DNA of 64,000 bases, from the NCBI GenBank assembly GCA_963736505.1, contig CAVTOZ010000002.1:124001-188000 (forward strand), read 5' to 3'. The position numbers and the translations under genes were made by a program. Source of the DNA: Solirubrobacter sp963736505 (GTDB lineage Bacteria > Actinomycetota > Thermoleophilia > Solirubrobacterales > Solirubrobacteraceae). Each line of letters opens with the position of its first letter. Positions within the stretch are counted from its first letter, which is position 1. The notes beneath the pieces were generated by a model. The model saw nothing but the letters and a program-made list of their open reading frames with translations, was not told the DNA's origin and did not search any database. Of the stretch, positions 26,305 to 35,546 are shown piece by piece.

Positions 26305-26479
26305 AGGCGGCCTCGATCCGGGCGAGCGTCGCGGCCGGGTACACGCGTCCGCCGCAGTTCGGGCAGCTGCCCTGGGCGACCTCGGAGAGCACCACGACGC
26401 GGTCGCCGGCGGTGAACGTCACCGGCAGCCGCTTCTCTTCGTAGCCGCCCCCGCAGGGGCATGCGAGGTGGACGATCAT
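26291..26479 (-). CDS. YgiT-type small zinc-ribbon protein
   Basis: A 62-residue protein with two Cys knuckles, CPCGG near residues 8-12 and CPNCGG near 39-44, the pattern of a zinc ribbon of the YgiT/MqsA kind. It starts with an ATGA overlap at the end of the FHIPEP-like gene and is the last gene of the SIR2-CHAT/FHIPEP operon. YgiT-type ribbons occur as small partners in toxin-antitoxin and conflict loci, where they bind DNA or a partner protein. It might regulate or assemble the system. The C-terminal helix VYPAATLARIEAAFK is typical of the group. Confidence 0.7.
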   Translation of the reverse strand: MIVHLACPCGGGYEEKRLPVTFTAGDRVVVLSEVAQGSCPNCGGRVYPAATLARIEAAFKAR

Positions 26480-28050
26480 GGGGCGGCTCCTTCCAGGGCG
26501 ATGCGCGCGATCGGCTGGACGTTGACCGTGCTCGGCAGGTCGTCGTAGCTGAGCACGGCCAGGCGCGGGAACTCGTCGCGCACCGCGTCGCGCAGGCGCG
26601 GGCGCACTTCGGCGGTCGTGAGCAGGCAGGGCAGGCCGACCGTCGGCGGGAGCAGCGCCAGCTCGCCGCGGATCGCGCGCAGCACCTCGTCGACGGCCGC
26701 GTCGGTGGGCCGGCCGTCCGCGACGAGCAGCTCCTCCGCGCGCTGGTCGAACAGATACGCCACGACGGTGCCGGTGCCCTGGGCGCGCCGCGTCGCGATC
26801 GCCGGGGCCAGCCCCGCGCGGACCCACTCCCCCACCTCGGCGGCCGCCGCCTCGTCGGCGTCCAGCAGGCGCTCGACGATCGCCGCCAGGTCGCGCGCGC
26901 TCTCGCGCTCGGCGACCAGCACGCGGATGACGCCGGTCAGATGCGCGGTCGAGATCCGGGCGTCCTTCTGGCGAACGAGCGCGGGCGCGAGCCACTCGAG
27001 CAGCCGCTCGGTCGCCTCGGTGTCGACGAGGCAGCGCGCGTAGCGGCCGAGATCCTCGGCCAGCGCCAGGTAGACGTACTCCGCCGCGGTCCACGTCGTC
27101 AGCCCCGCCTCCCCCGCGGCCGTCGCGTCGTCGCCCGCGATGCGCGCGTTCGCGAGCGCCGAGCCCGGGTTGTCCATCAGCCCGAGCACTTGCACCCCGG
27201 GCAGCGCCGTGTTCACGAGGCACTCGCCCGGCGGCAGGCCGGCGCGCGCGAGCAGCGGGAGGTGGTTGACGTCGAGCGCGAAGCAGGAGCCCGGCAGCGG
27301 CGCGCGCGCCGCGCGCAGCACCGGCACCTCGATGCCGAGGTCGTAGAGCACGCCGCTGCGCAGCACGTCGAGCAGGCCGGCGAACTGGCCTCCGGTCAGC
27401 TCGCGCAGCAGGCGCTCGGAGAGCCGCAGCTCGAGCTCGCGCGGCCGCAGCGCCGACAGCAGCGCCTCCGCGCACTCCAGCGGCCCCTCCGCCCGGTGCT
27501 CGTCGAGCACGCCCGCGACGACGTCGGTCGCCGCCACCGAGACGCGCAGATCCACGACGTGCCGCAGGCACATCTCGAGACGCTCGGCGTCGGCCGGCCG
27601 GCCGAGCGCGCCGGCGTACGCGGCCGCGACGGCGGGCCTGACGAGCGCGGCGGCGTGGTCGGAGACGACCGCGCCGACCGCGTGGCGGAGGAACTCGACG
27701 GCGAGCGCCGGATCGCCCTCGACCGCCCGCTCCAGCCACGCGAGCACGTCGGAATCGCTCTCCGCGTCGTGGCTCCCGAGCGCGGCGACCCGCGCGCCGC
27801 GGCCGGTCTCGGCGCCGTAGCGGCACACGCTGCCGTTGACGGCGATCGCGCCCCACTGCGGGGGATCGTCGGCGACGACGATCTCGACCTGCGGCGCGCC
27901 CGGCAGGCCCAGCGCCGCGAGCCGCTCGCCGAGCGCCTCGCCCAGCGCGTCGCGCGCGTCACGGTGCAGCGCGTCCTCCGGGTCGGCCACGCGTGCCAGC
28001 CGGGGATGGACGGCGAGCCGCAGCTCGGCGGCCGGGGCTTCACGCGCCAA
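26476..28050 (-). CDS. Soluble FHIPEP (FlhA/SctV cytoplasmic-domain-like) protein
   Basis: A 524-residue protein with no membrane helix. The C-terminal 400 residues follow the order of the FlhA/SctV cytoplasmic domain. There is a VLYDLGIEVPVLR strand like the FlhA 'ELGIxVPPVR' element, then LTTWTAAEYVYLALAEDLGRYARCL. A linker follows, ISTAHLTGVIRVLVAERESARDLAAI (compare FlhA LxRVLxxLLREGVSIRDLxxI), read here in two parts. The end is CLLTTAEVRPRLRDAV and LAVLSYDDL (compare RpxxRxLRRLxE and VLSYxEI). The eight-helix membrane half of FlhA is absent, so it is not an export gate. The TTG start has GGAG five bases upstream and overlaps the TPR gene's end by 11 bases. Function unknown. Confidence 0.72.
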   Translation of the reverse strand: MAREAPAAELRLAVHPRLARVADPEDALHRDARDALGEALGERLAALGLPGAPQVEIVVADDPPQWGAIAVNGSVCRYGAETGRGARVAALGSHDAESDSDVLAWLERAVEGDPALAVEFLRHAVGAVVSDHAAALVRPAVAAAYAGALGRPADAERLEMCLRHVVDLRVSVAATDVVAGVLDEHRAEGPLECAEALLSALRPRELELRLSERLLRELTGGQFAGLLDVLRSGVLYDLGIEVPVLRAARAPLPGSCFALDVNHLPLLARAGLPPGECLVNTALPGVQVLGLMDNPGSALANARIAGDDATAAGEAGLTTWTAAEYVYLALAEDLGRYARCLVDTEATERLLEWLAPALVRQKDARISTAHLTGVIRVLVAERESARDLAAIVERLLDADEAAAAEVGEWVRAGLAPAIATRRAQGTGTVVAYLFDQRAEELLVADGRPTDAAVDEVLRAIRGELALLPPTVGLPCLLTTAEVRPRLRDAVRDEFPRLAVLSYDDLPSTVNVQPIARIALEGAAP

Positions 28051-31000
28051 CGCCGCTCCGATCCGCGAGCGTGAGCTCGGCGAGCTCCTCGCCGGGCTCG
28101 GCGAGCTCCTCCACGGCCAGCACCGGGACCGCCGGGAGCTCCGGCGCGATCAGCTCCCGCAGCCGCGGCCGCAGCGCCGGGTCGCGGGTCACCAGCGCCA
28201 CCGGCCGCTTCTCCGCCGCGACGTAGGCCCGGATCGCGGCGAGCTGCTCGAACGCCGCGCCGGGGTCGGGCGGCCACGCCTGCTCCCACGCCTCGGGCAC
28301 CTGCACGCGATGCGCGACGTCGTTGCCGGGGAGCCGCTCGCGCAGCCGCCGCCGCAGCGTGCGGATCGCCTCGTCGAGGCTCGGCTCGCGCAGCGCCCCC
28401 TCGGCGACGGCGACCAGCAGCTCGTGCAGGTCGGGCGCGTAGTGCCCGCTCTCGGCGTCGCGCGTCCCGATCGGCACGCCCTCGCGCGCCAGCTCGCGGA
28501 TCAGGCGCGCGAAGCGCAGGCGCGCGGTCGTGTCGGGCAGCAGGATCAGCTGCTGCGCGTAGTCCTCCACGCGATCGCTCGGGCGCTCGAGCAGGTCCTC
28601 CACCGCCTCGACGTCGAGATAGACGTGGAGCTGGTCGCGCAGCACGGCGCGGAAGTGGCGGGCGACGAACTCCTGCGGGCGCACGAGCGAGGCCTGCGCG
28701 GAGGGTCCGAGCGCGGCGGCGCGCTCGGAGGAGATCCAGGCGCCGGGGGCCCCGCTCAGCGGGTCGCGCCACGCGTACGTCAGATCGTCCGGGTCCTCCT
28801 GCGTGAGCAGGCCGCGCGGGCAGAAGACGCCGCCGGGATCGACCCGCCCGGAGGCCGCCAGCGCCTCGTGCACGAGCACGCGGTAGCCGCCGGCGCCGAT
28901 CCGCCCGATCTCGATCGTCGGCGGCGGCGGGCGGAAGCCGGTCGTGCTCGCCGTCCGCACTGCCTGCTCGTCGAGCAGCCTGCGGAACGCGTCCTCGCCG
29001 GACGGCTCGAGGACATCCTCCGACACCTGCACGTACAGCGGCAGCACCGTCGTTCCCAGGGCCGGTGCCTGGTCCCCGCCGAACGCCGCCTGGAGGCCGT
29101 CCAGCAGCCGCTCGCGCGCGGCTGGATCCCCCCAGCCGTCGGCGAGCGTCCAGCGGTGGGCCGAGTCGCGCACCACCGGCTCGACGGCGTCGGCGATCGC
29201 GGCGCCGTCGCCGTCGCCGAGCGCCTCGGCGAACCGCGCTTCGGCGCCCGCGCGGTCGCCCGCCTCGAGCAGGGCCGCGCTCGCCCGGCAGCGCAGCGCG
29301 AAGCGCGCCTCGTCCGCGAGCGGGCCCGGCGCGTCGAGCGCGGCGGCGTACTCCTGCGCCGCGCCGGCGGCGTCGCCGGCCAGCAGGCGCGCATCGCCGG
29401 CGTACCGGAGGGCGTCGATCGCGGCGACGTGACCGCGCGCCGCGCCCGGGAAGCGGGCGTGCTCGGTGTCCGCGAGCCGGGCGTAGCGCTCCGCCGCTTC
29501 GCGGTGGTTGCCCTCGGTGGCGGCGACGCGCGCGAGGCCGGCCAGCGCGCCCACCCACGCCCAGCCCGTCTCGGGCGTGGCGTCCGCCAGCGCTTCGGTG
29601 AGGTCCTGCGACGCGCCCGCGTGGCGCTCGAGCTCCTCGATGCGCGCCTGCGCCCATTCGCGCGCCTTCGCGCAGACGGCGTCCCCCACCCCTTCCGCGC
29701 GCGCCTCGGCGTCGGCCAGGTCGTGCTCGATGAACTCGCCGAGCGTGCGCATGCCGGTCGAGCGGCCGATGCCGTCCCGCAGGTGCGTCGCGGCGGCCTC
29801 GGGCCGGCCCAGCACGAGCTCGCACAGCCCGGTGATGCGCAGCGCCTCGGCGCGATCGATCGGGTCGTCGCACAGGGGCTCGGCCATGGCGAGCGTCTCG
29901 GGCGCGTTCCCGAGGCTCCAGCCCGCCCACGCGTATCCCAGGCGATCGTCGGGCGCCGGGTCGTGCCGCTGCGACCAGATCGCCTCCCATTCGCGCTCCG
30001 CCTCCTCGCGGCGGCCGAGCTCGCGCAGGCAGTACGCCACCAGCTCCTGCTGCCAGACGCTCGGCCGCTCGGTCTTGGCCACGGCGTGCTGGAGCAGCTC
30101 GAGCGCCTGCTCGGGCGCGCCCGTCCGCGACAGCAGAAAGGCGCGCACGCTGTCGAGCCAGGGTGACGGCGGCAGCCGATCCACGACCTCCTCCGCCTCC
30201 TCGTAGCGGCCCGTGTTCGCGAGCAGCGTGAGGCGCTCCTCGAGCGCGAGCGCATTGCCCTCGTCGTGCAACAGCGCCTGCTCGGACGCCTGGAGCGCGG
30301 CCGGCCAGCGGTTCAGCTGGCGCAACAGGCCCGCCAGCGCGGCGTAGGTCGGCGCGCTGCTGCCTTCCAGGAGCAGGCCGCGCTCGGACAGCGTCACGGC
30401 CTGCCAGAGCCGCTCCGCCCGGTCCTCGCCGGGCAGCCGCGAGCGCCCGTCCTCGATCGACGCGCGGACCCACAGCGCCCACTCGGGCACGTCGGCGGGA
30501 TCGCCCTCGGCCGACTCCCAGGCCGCGATGCCGTCGTCGAGCCGGGCGCGATCCACGTACGGCGGCTCCGTCAGCGTCGCGGCGACGCGCAGCGCGTCCG
30601 CGAGCAGCCAGCGGGCGCGTCCCAGGTGGGGGTCGCGCTCCGTCGCCTCGCGCGCGAGCGCGACCGCCTGCTCGGTCTCGCCCGCCCAGTTGAGCCGGTC
30701 GATCGCGTCGCACAGCGCCTCCGCGGCGAGCGCGTCGCGCCCGAGCGCGTGCAGCACCTCGGCGTGCAGCTTGTGCTCCCCCGCCTCGCGGCGCCACTGG
30801 ACCTCGCGCTCCTCGTCGGACGCCCACGGCGCGAGCGCCTGCTCGATCAGGTCCAGCGCGAGCTCGTGGCGGCCCAGCTCCGACGCATGGCGCGCGAGCA
30901 TCACGAGCAGCGTGTGCGGGATCTCCCCGGCGAACAGCGCGAGCCCGGGGCGAGGGTCGCCGTCGGCGTGCAGGACGCGCTCGACGACCTGGGCGTAGTA

Positions 31001-31843
31001 GCCGGCCGCGTGCGGCGCGAGCTGCGCCTCGGCGCACAGCGCGAGCGCGAGATAGCCCTCAGGGCGCTCCGGCGAGAGCCGCACGGCGCGCTGCGCGCGC
31101 GTCATCGCGCTCCCGTACTCGGCGCGCCGCTCGAAGCGGAGCGCCCGCGCCGCCTCCGGCAGCCCGCTGTCGGGCGCGATCGCGCGGGCGCGATTGAACA
31201 GCAGCTTCGCCCGCCGCTCGGCATCCGGGTCGCCGTACTCCTGCAGCTCCAGCCGCGCGAGCACGACCAACACGGCCGCGAGCGTGTGGCGCTCCTCCTT
31301 CTCCGACGGCTCGCCGGCGGCCAGCGTGCCGGCCAGGAAGCGCAGCAGCCCGCGCGCCTCCTCCGGACGCCCCGCCAGCAGCGCCTCCGTCTCCTCGCCG
31401 ATCAGGCGGTCCAGGATCGGGAGCGCGGACCTGAACGCGAACGCCTCGGCGGCCAGCGCCCCGCACAGCTCGAAATCGGCGTGCGCCAGCGCGCGGGCGT
31501 ACGACAACGCCCAGCGGCCGCGCTGCCGCGCCGGATCCGTCTCGGCGCGGATGGCGTCGAGCTCGGCCTCGCGGGGCGCGGGCGCCGGCGCGGCGGACGC
31601 GAGGCTCTTCAGCGCCGCCCTGAGCGTGCGGGCGACGGCCAGGTCGCGCTTGAGCGCGGCGATGTGGCGCTCCGTGGCGTCCTGAGCGGCGTCCAGATCG
31701 CCCGCCGCGGCGGCGGCGACGACGTCGCCGAGCGCCGCCGGGAGCGCCGACGGCAGGCCGCTCGTGTCGGCGCGAATCGCGTCCAGCACCTGGTCGACGC
31801 TCTCGCGCACCCGCTCGGCGGAGGCGTCGGTGGCCTGGCTCAT
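28040..31843 (-). CDS. TPR-repeat protein with C-terminal FHIPEP-like domain
   Basis: A 1267-residue soluble protein. Residues ~100-900 are a long array of tetratricopeptide-like helix pairs (for example SGLPEAARALRFERRAEYGS; GRYEEAEEVVDRLP; GNHREAAERYARLADTEHA). From about 945 it changes to a FlhA-C-like domain: IEIGRIGAGGYRVLVHEAL (compare YRIxIKGVEVARGE), PGAWISSERAAAL (compare AxWIxEAxRExA), LVRPQEFVARHFRAVLRDQL (compare VxDPxTVLATHLxEVLR), LIRELAREGVPIGTRD, and ALVTRDPALRPRLRELI near the end. It starts three bases after the SIR2-CHAT gene. TPR-type partners often sense or clamp targets in CHAT systems; the fused export-gate-like domain is unusual. The function is inferred only. Confidence 0.75.
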   Translation of the reverse strand: MSQATDASAERVRESVDQVLDAIRADTSGLPSALPAALGDVVAAAAAGDLDAAQDATERHIAALKRDLAVARTLRAALKSLASAAPAPAPREAELDAIRAETDPARQRGRWALSYARALAHADFELCGALAAEAFAFRSALPILDRLIGEETEALLAGRPEEARGLLRFLAGTLAAGEPSEKEERHTLAAVLVVLARLELQEYGDPDAERRAKLLFNRARAIAPDSGLPEAARALRFERRAEYGSAMTRAQRAVRLSPERPEGYLALALCAEAQLAPHAAGYYAQVVERVLHADGDPRPGLALFAGEIPHTLLVMLARHASELGRHELALDLIEQALAPWASDEEREVQWRREAGEHKLHAEVLHALGRDALAAEALCDAIDRLNWAGETEQAVALAREATERDPHLGRARWLLADALRVAATLTEPPYVDRARLDDGIAAWESAEGDPADVPEWALWVRASIEDGRSRLPGEDRAERLWQAVTLSERGLLLEGSSAPTYAALAGLLRQLNRWPAALQASEQALLHDEGNALALEERLTLLANTGRYEEAEEVVDRLPPSPWLDSVRAFLLSRTGAPEQALELLQHAVAKTERPSVWQQELVAYCLRELGRREEAEREWEAIWSQRHDPAPDDRLGYAWAGWSLGNAPETLAMAEPLCDDPIDRAEALRITGLCELVLGRPEAAATHLRDGIGRSTGMRTLGEFIEHDLADAEARAEGVGDAVCAKAREWAQARIEELERHAGASQDLTEALADATPETGWAWVGALAGLARVAATEGNHREAAERYARLADTEHARFPGAARGHVAAIDALRYAGDARLLAGDAAGAAQEYAAALDAPGPLADEARFALRCRASAALLEAGDRAGAEARFAEALGDGDGAAIADAVEPVVRDSAHRWTLADGWGDPAARERLLDGLQAAFGGDQAPALGTTVLPLYVQVSEDVLEPSGEDAFRRLLDEQAVRTASTTGFRPPPPTIEIGRIGAGGYRVLVHEALAASGRVDPGGVFCPRGLLTQEDPDDLTYAWRDPLSGAPGAWISSERAAALGPSAQASLVRPQEFVARHFRAVLRDQLHVYLDVEAVEDLLERPSDRVEDYAQQLILLPDTTARLRFARLIRELAREGVPIGTRDAESGHYAPDLHELLVAVAEGALREPSLDEAIRTLRRRLRERLPGNDVAHRVQVPEAWEQAWPPDPGAAFEQLAAIRAYVAAEKRPVALVTRDPALRPRLRELIAPELPAVPVLAVEELAEPGEELAELTLADRSGVGA

Positions 31844-31846
31844 CGC

Positions 31847-34294
31847 CTAGTACCCGAGGTCCGCACGCGGCCGCGGTCGGAGATGGTCGGAGAGCTGCTC
31901 CCACAGCAGCGCGCTCTCGCCTGGCGAGCCGAGCTTCGCGCGGTCGTGCGCGGCCCGGGCCAGTACGGCCGGATCGAGCGTGCCGTCCTCGTCGCCGCGC
32001 ACGTCCACGTACAGCCCCGCGCTCTGCTCCTTGAAGCGGTCCGCGTCCTGGTTCGCGCGCCGCGCGATCTCCTCGGCCTTCAGCTGCAGGTCGGCGAACG
32101 ACACGCGCGTCGCGCCCGGCAGCACCCCCTGCTTGGTCGGGACCGGCGGCGCCTTGGGAGGCTCCGGCTCGGCCCGCCCGGGCTGGGCCGGGACGGTGCG
32201 CGTGACCTCCTGGCCGCGCTCGGTGACGCTGCGCTCCTTGCGGTGGGCCGACTCGTCGGCGATCGCGTGTGCGCCGTTGACGGTCGCGAGCGAGGCGTCG
32301 TCGTGCAGGTACAGGACGGCCGCTCCGAGCCGGTAGAACGACGAGGCCTGCCGGCGGGCGTTGTGGACCGCCTCCTCCGGCGACTGGATCCCGGCGTAGA
32401 AGCTCTTGGTGAACTCGAGCCCGACGTCGGGGCTCATCGGGTACTGCATCGCGACGACGAGCTGGACGCCGTGCCTGAGCAGCAGACCGGCCAGCTCGGT
32501 GAAGCTGGCGCGCGCGAAGTCGTAGCTGTAGCCCTCGCGCGGCCCTTCGCACAGGTGCAGGAAGACGATGCTGGGCGGGGCCAGGCGGAACAGGCGCGCG
32601 AACGGGTCGCTGAGGGGCCAGACCGCGCGTCCGTCCTCGTCGAGCAGCGCGACCAGGCGGCGCTGGCTCGCGTCGACGCTGCCGTAGCCGAGGTAGTGCA
32701 CGATGTCCGCGGGCTCGTCCAGCGCCTCCACGACGGCGGACAGCGTCGGCTCGTCCACGACGCGCACCTGCGTCACCACGTCGTGGGTCTTGTCGAGCGA
32801 GGCCAGATGCCTGGTGATCTCGTCCATCCGCTCGTCGTACGCGCGCGCCCTGACGGGATCCCACTGGAAGCGCGCGGCCTCGAGCACGTCCGCGGGCTGG
32901 GCCTTGATGACCAGCACGCGCAGCTTCCCGCGCGCGGCGCTCACGGTCCCCTGGTCGCCGTGCAGCGCGCGGAACAGCGTCAGGCTCCGGTTCTGCGCCA
33001 GCCAGGCGTCTTCCGGGCTGTGCAAGAGCTCCCAGGGGAGCTCGGTGAGGTCGACGTCCGGGCCGCCGTCGAGCGAGGGCACGCGCACCCGGTCCACCTT
33101 CAGGACGAGTGCGAGCCGGTCGTCGGAGCCGGCGGCCCGGGCGTCCTTGAGCTCCTCGACGAGCAGCTCGCGGACGTCGCCGTGGAAGATCGCCTGGTAG
33201 AGGATCCGGCCGAGCAGCTTCGCCTCCTCCGGCTCGCTCTCGAGCAGCGCCCCCTGCGGGTCGAACGCGTCCGGCTCGCGGCGCCTGAGCCAGCCCTCGA
33301 GCATCTGCGTCATCGACACGAGCAGATCGTCGAGGTGCAGCGGCTCCTCGGCCGTCTTGCCGGTCCGCCGCGCCTTCGCCTTGACCCCGTCGCGCTCGAT
33401 CCGCAGCTCGAGGATGCGCGGCTTGCGCACGGCGACCGGGACCCTGCGCTCCACCCCGGCGGGCGGCTCCGGCGCGATCCGGCGCAGGAAGCCCTCGAGG
33501 TCGTCGTAGCGGTCTCCGTACTCGATCAGCTCGATCCGCTCGGCCGGATCCTGGTCGACCTCCTCGCCCTTGCGCACCAGCCGGTAGTGGGCGTACATCG
33601 AGTCGGGCGTGACGCGCCGCAGCCATTCCCGCAGGGCGCCGAAGTTCGGGTCGTCGAGACCCGCGCCGATGCCGACGAACAGCAGCGTCTTGCTCTGGCC
33701 GAGCGCCTGCAGCATCGCCTGGACCGGCTCGTTGTTGCGGATGTCGGCATAGGAGCTGACGCCGAGGATGACCGAGCTGGGCACCCGGTAGTGGCCGTGG
33801 ATGTGGAGCACGGCGCGCTCGTCCCCGCGGATGACGGCCTGCCAGCGCGCCCCGTCCTCCCACGTCAGGCGGTCCATCGCCGTGACCTGCTCGATCAGGT
33901 GGTCGTAGTTGGTGGTCGCGATCGGCGCGCGCAGGAGCTCCAGCGCCTCGATCAGGCCGCGGTTCCTCGGCTCCAGGGCCCCGATCGTGTCGTTCAGCCA
34001 CTTCGCGTACGCGCCGCCCTGCGGACCTTGCAGCTCGCGCGTGATGCTCCCCGCCACGTTGACCATCTCGCCGACGTCGCCGGAGTCGACGTCGGCGCGC
34101 CGGCGCTCGCGCCACTCCTCGGTCTTGTTCGGCGCGCGATCGATGCCGTGGCGGAGCAGGCCCGTCCACGACGCCACCGGGTGGTCGTCGACCGTCTGGT
34201 CGCCGACCACGCTCATCGACACGCCGGCGCCCGCGACCACGACCACCTCGCCCTTCGCGAGCAGGTGCCTGAGCTCTTCCTCGCCGGTCGCCAT
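31847..34294 (-). CDS. SIR2-CHAT fusion protein
   Basis: An 815-residue two-effector protein. Residues ~1-280 are a SIR2-family Rossmann domain: VVVVAGAGVS (17-26), IATTNYDHLIE (Asn129, Asp131), HIHGHY (His166) and LLFVGIGAGLDDPNF. Such domains hydrolyse or bind NAD and cause death in phage defence. Residues ~390-670 are a CHAT (caspase-like) peptidase: LTELPWELLHS, IVHYLGYGSVD, IVFLHLCEGPREG (Cys582) and LVVAMQYPMSPD. The usual GHG turn, which carries the dyad His, reads GYG (Tyr537); His533 remains nearby. The tail (680-815) is Pro/Arg-rich and charged. It abuts the hydrolase gene with no spacer. NADase plus protease output is likely, but activity of the CHAT part is doubtful. Confidence 0.85.
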   Translation of the reverse strand: MATGEEELRHLLAKGEVVVVAGAGVSMSVVGDQTVDDHPVASWTGLLRHGIDRAPNKTEEWRERRRADVDSGDVGEMVNVAGSITRELQGPQGGAYAKWLNDTIGALEPRNRGLIEALELLRAPIATTNYDHLIEQVTAMDRLTWEDGARWQAVIRGDERAVLHIHGHYRVPSSVILGVSSYADIRNNEPVQAMLQALGQSKTLLFVGIGAGLDDPNFGALREWLRRVTPDSMYAHYRLVRKGEEVDQDPAERIELIEYGDRYDDLEGFLRRIAPEPPAGVERRVPVAVRKPRILELRIERDGVKAKARRTGKTAEEPLHLDDLLVSMTQMLEGWLRRREPDAFDPQGALLESEPEEAKLLGRILYQAIFHGDVRELLVEELKDARAAGSDDRLALVLKVDRVRVPSLDGGPDVDLTELPWELLHSPEDAWLAQNRSLTLFRALHGDQGTVSAARGKLRVLVIKAQPADVLEAARFQWDPVRARAYDERMDEITRHLASLDKTHDVVTQVRVVDEPTLSAVVEALDEPADIVHYLGYGSVDASQRRLVALLDEDGRAVWPLSDPFARLFRLAPPSIVFLHLCEGPREGYSYDFARASFTELAGLLLRHGVQLVVAMQYPMSPDVGLEFTKSFYAGIQSPEEAVHNARRQASSFYRLGAAVLYLHDDASLATVNGAHAIADESAHRKERSVTERGQEVTRTVPAQPGRAEPEPPKAPPVPTKQGVLPGATRVSFADLQLKAEEIARRANQDADRFKEQSAGLYVDVRGDEDGTLDPAVLARAAHDRAKLGSPGESALLWEQLSDHLRPRPRADLGY

Positions 34295-35539
34295 TCAGAT
34301 CCCCGCCACCGCCGTCAGCACGGCGTACGCGACCTCGGGGCCGCAGATGTCGGAGTGGTCGGCGATGAACTCGTCGGCGATCAGGTTGCGCAGGCGCCCG
34401 GGCTGGAACCCGTAATCGCCGCCCACCGGGAGCAGGCGGCCGGGGTCGGCCTCGGGCGTCTTCAGCGCGCCGTTGCTGCCGAGTCCTCCGTAGCGGTCGG
34501 CAGCATCGCCGACCTCGGCCGCCACCTGGCCGGCGATCCGCGAGGCGATCGCGTACGCCTCGCCCACGGCCGTGTCGTTGCGGGTGTGCGTGATCAGCGT
34601 CGGGCCGGCGACGATCCCGCCGGTCACCATCGGGCGGAACAGCCCGTCGGCGGCGCCGTCCCAGTGCTGCGCGAAGCCGTAGTGCGAGAACGCGGCCTGC
34701 AGCAGCGAGACCGAGTCCACGCGCACGCCGCCCGCGCTCGCCGCCGCCGTCACGAGCCGCGCGCCGAAGCTGTGCCCGACCAGGTGCAGCCGCAACTGCG
34801 GGCGCTTGTCCTGGACGGCCTTCAGGACGGGGTGCAGCCCGCTGCGTCCCACGAGGCCCGCGCGCGCCTTCATCTCGTAGTAGGTCCCGAAGTTGGCGAG
34901 CCGCGCGGCGGCGGCCTTGGCGTCGGCGAGCAGGTCGCCGAGGCCGGCCGCGCCACCGCCACCGCCCGGCGGCGCGAGCACGTCGGGCGCCCGCAGGCGG
35001 GTCATCAGCTGCTCGCCGGACGCGTCGAACAGCTCGCGCGACGCGTCCTCGCCGTCGGCCGCCTCGCGCGTCAGGCGCGAGCGCACCAGGTCGGCGAAGC
35101 GCGCGCGTGCCGTCGCCTCGTCCTCCAGCCGGGGGATGAGCGCGCGGGCCTCCTCCAGCGCCACCGCGGCGGCGGGGTCGTCGAGCGCGGCCGCGAGCCG
35201 GTCGAGCGCCGCGCGCACGTGCCCGTCGCCGGCCGCGCTCGCGGCGCCTCCCGCGATCAGCTCGTGCGCCGTGAAGCGCTTGGACGGCCACAGCACGCCC
35301 AGCACGGCGATGCCGCGATCGCCGGCGCCGGCGACGGCGCGCAGCGACGCGAGGAAGCGCGCGTAGAGGCTGCGTGCCTCGTCCATGTCGTTGTTCCAGC
35401 CGTGCGAGATGACCAGCAGGTCGGCCGGCGTGCGCGCCTCGAGCAGCGCGTCCAGGGTCGCCACCTGCGCGGGGTCGGCGACGGCGCCCTGCTTGGTGAA
35501 CTCGAGCTCGGCGTACGGGAATCCGGAGAGGTCGGCCAT
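34295..35539 (-). CDS. Alpha/beta hydrolase (DUF900-like)
   Basis: A 414-residue soluble protein with an alpha/beta-hydrolase core interrupted by a long helical insertion (~95-215) with a poly-Gly run. The N-terminal strand-turn LLVISHGWNNDMDEARSLY holds the oxyanion region. The nucleophile is Ser257 in VGHSFGARL. A late Asp (THTRNDTAVG, Asp322) and His (IADHSDICGPEVAY) complete a plausible triad. There is no signal peptide, so the substrate is inside the cell: lipid, ester or peptide. It is fused head to tail in the operon with the SIR2-CHAT gene (stop and start adjacent) and lies 7 bases after the subtilase gene. A lipase-like effector role is a reasonable inference. Confidence 0.78.
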   Translation of the reverse strand: MADLSGFPYAELEFTKQGAVADPAQVATLDALLEARTPADLLVISHGWNNDMDEARSLYARFLASLRAVAGAGDRGIAVLGVLWPSKRFTAHELIAGGAASAAGDGHVRAALDRLAAALDDPAAAVALEEARALIPRLEDEATARARFADLVRSRLTREAADGEDASRELFDASGEQLMTRLRAPDVLAPPGGGGGAAGLGDLLADAKAAAARLANFGTYYEMKARAGLVGRSGLHPVLKAVQDKRPQLRLHLVGHSFGARLVTAAASAGGVRVDSVSLLQAAFSHYGFAQHWDGAADGLFRPMVTGGIVAGPTLITHTRNDTAVGEAYAIASRIAGQVAAEVGDAADRYGGLGSNGALKTPEADPGRLLPVGGDYGFQPGRLRNLIADEFIADHSDICGPEVAYAVLTAVAGI

Positions 35540-35546
35540 CGTCCGC

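Noticed and set aside
26476..31843. Flagellar or type III secretion export gate
   Set aside because: The FHIPEP-like proteins have no membrane helices and no other secretion or flagellar gene is present.
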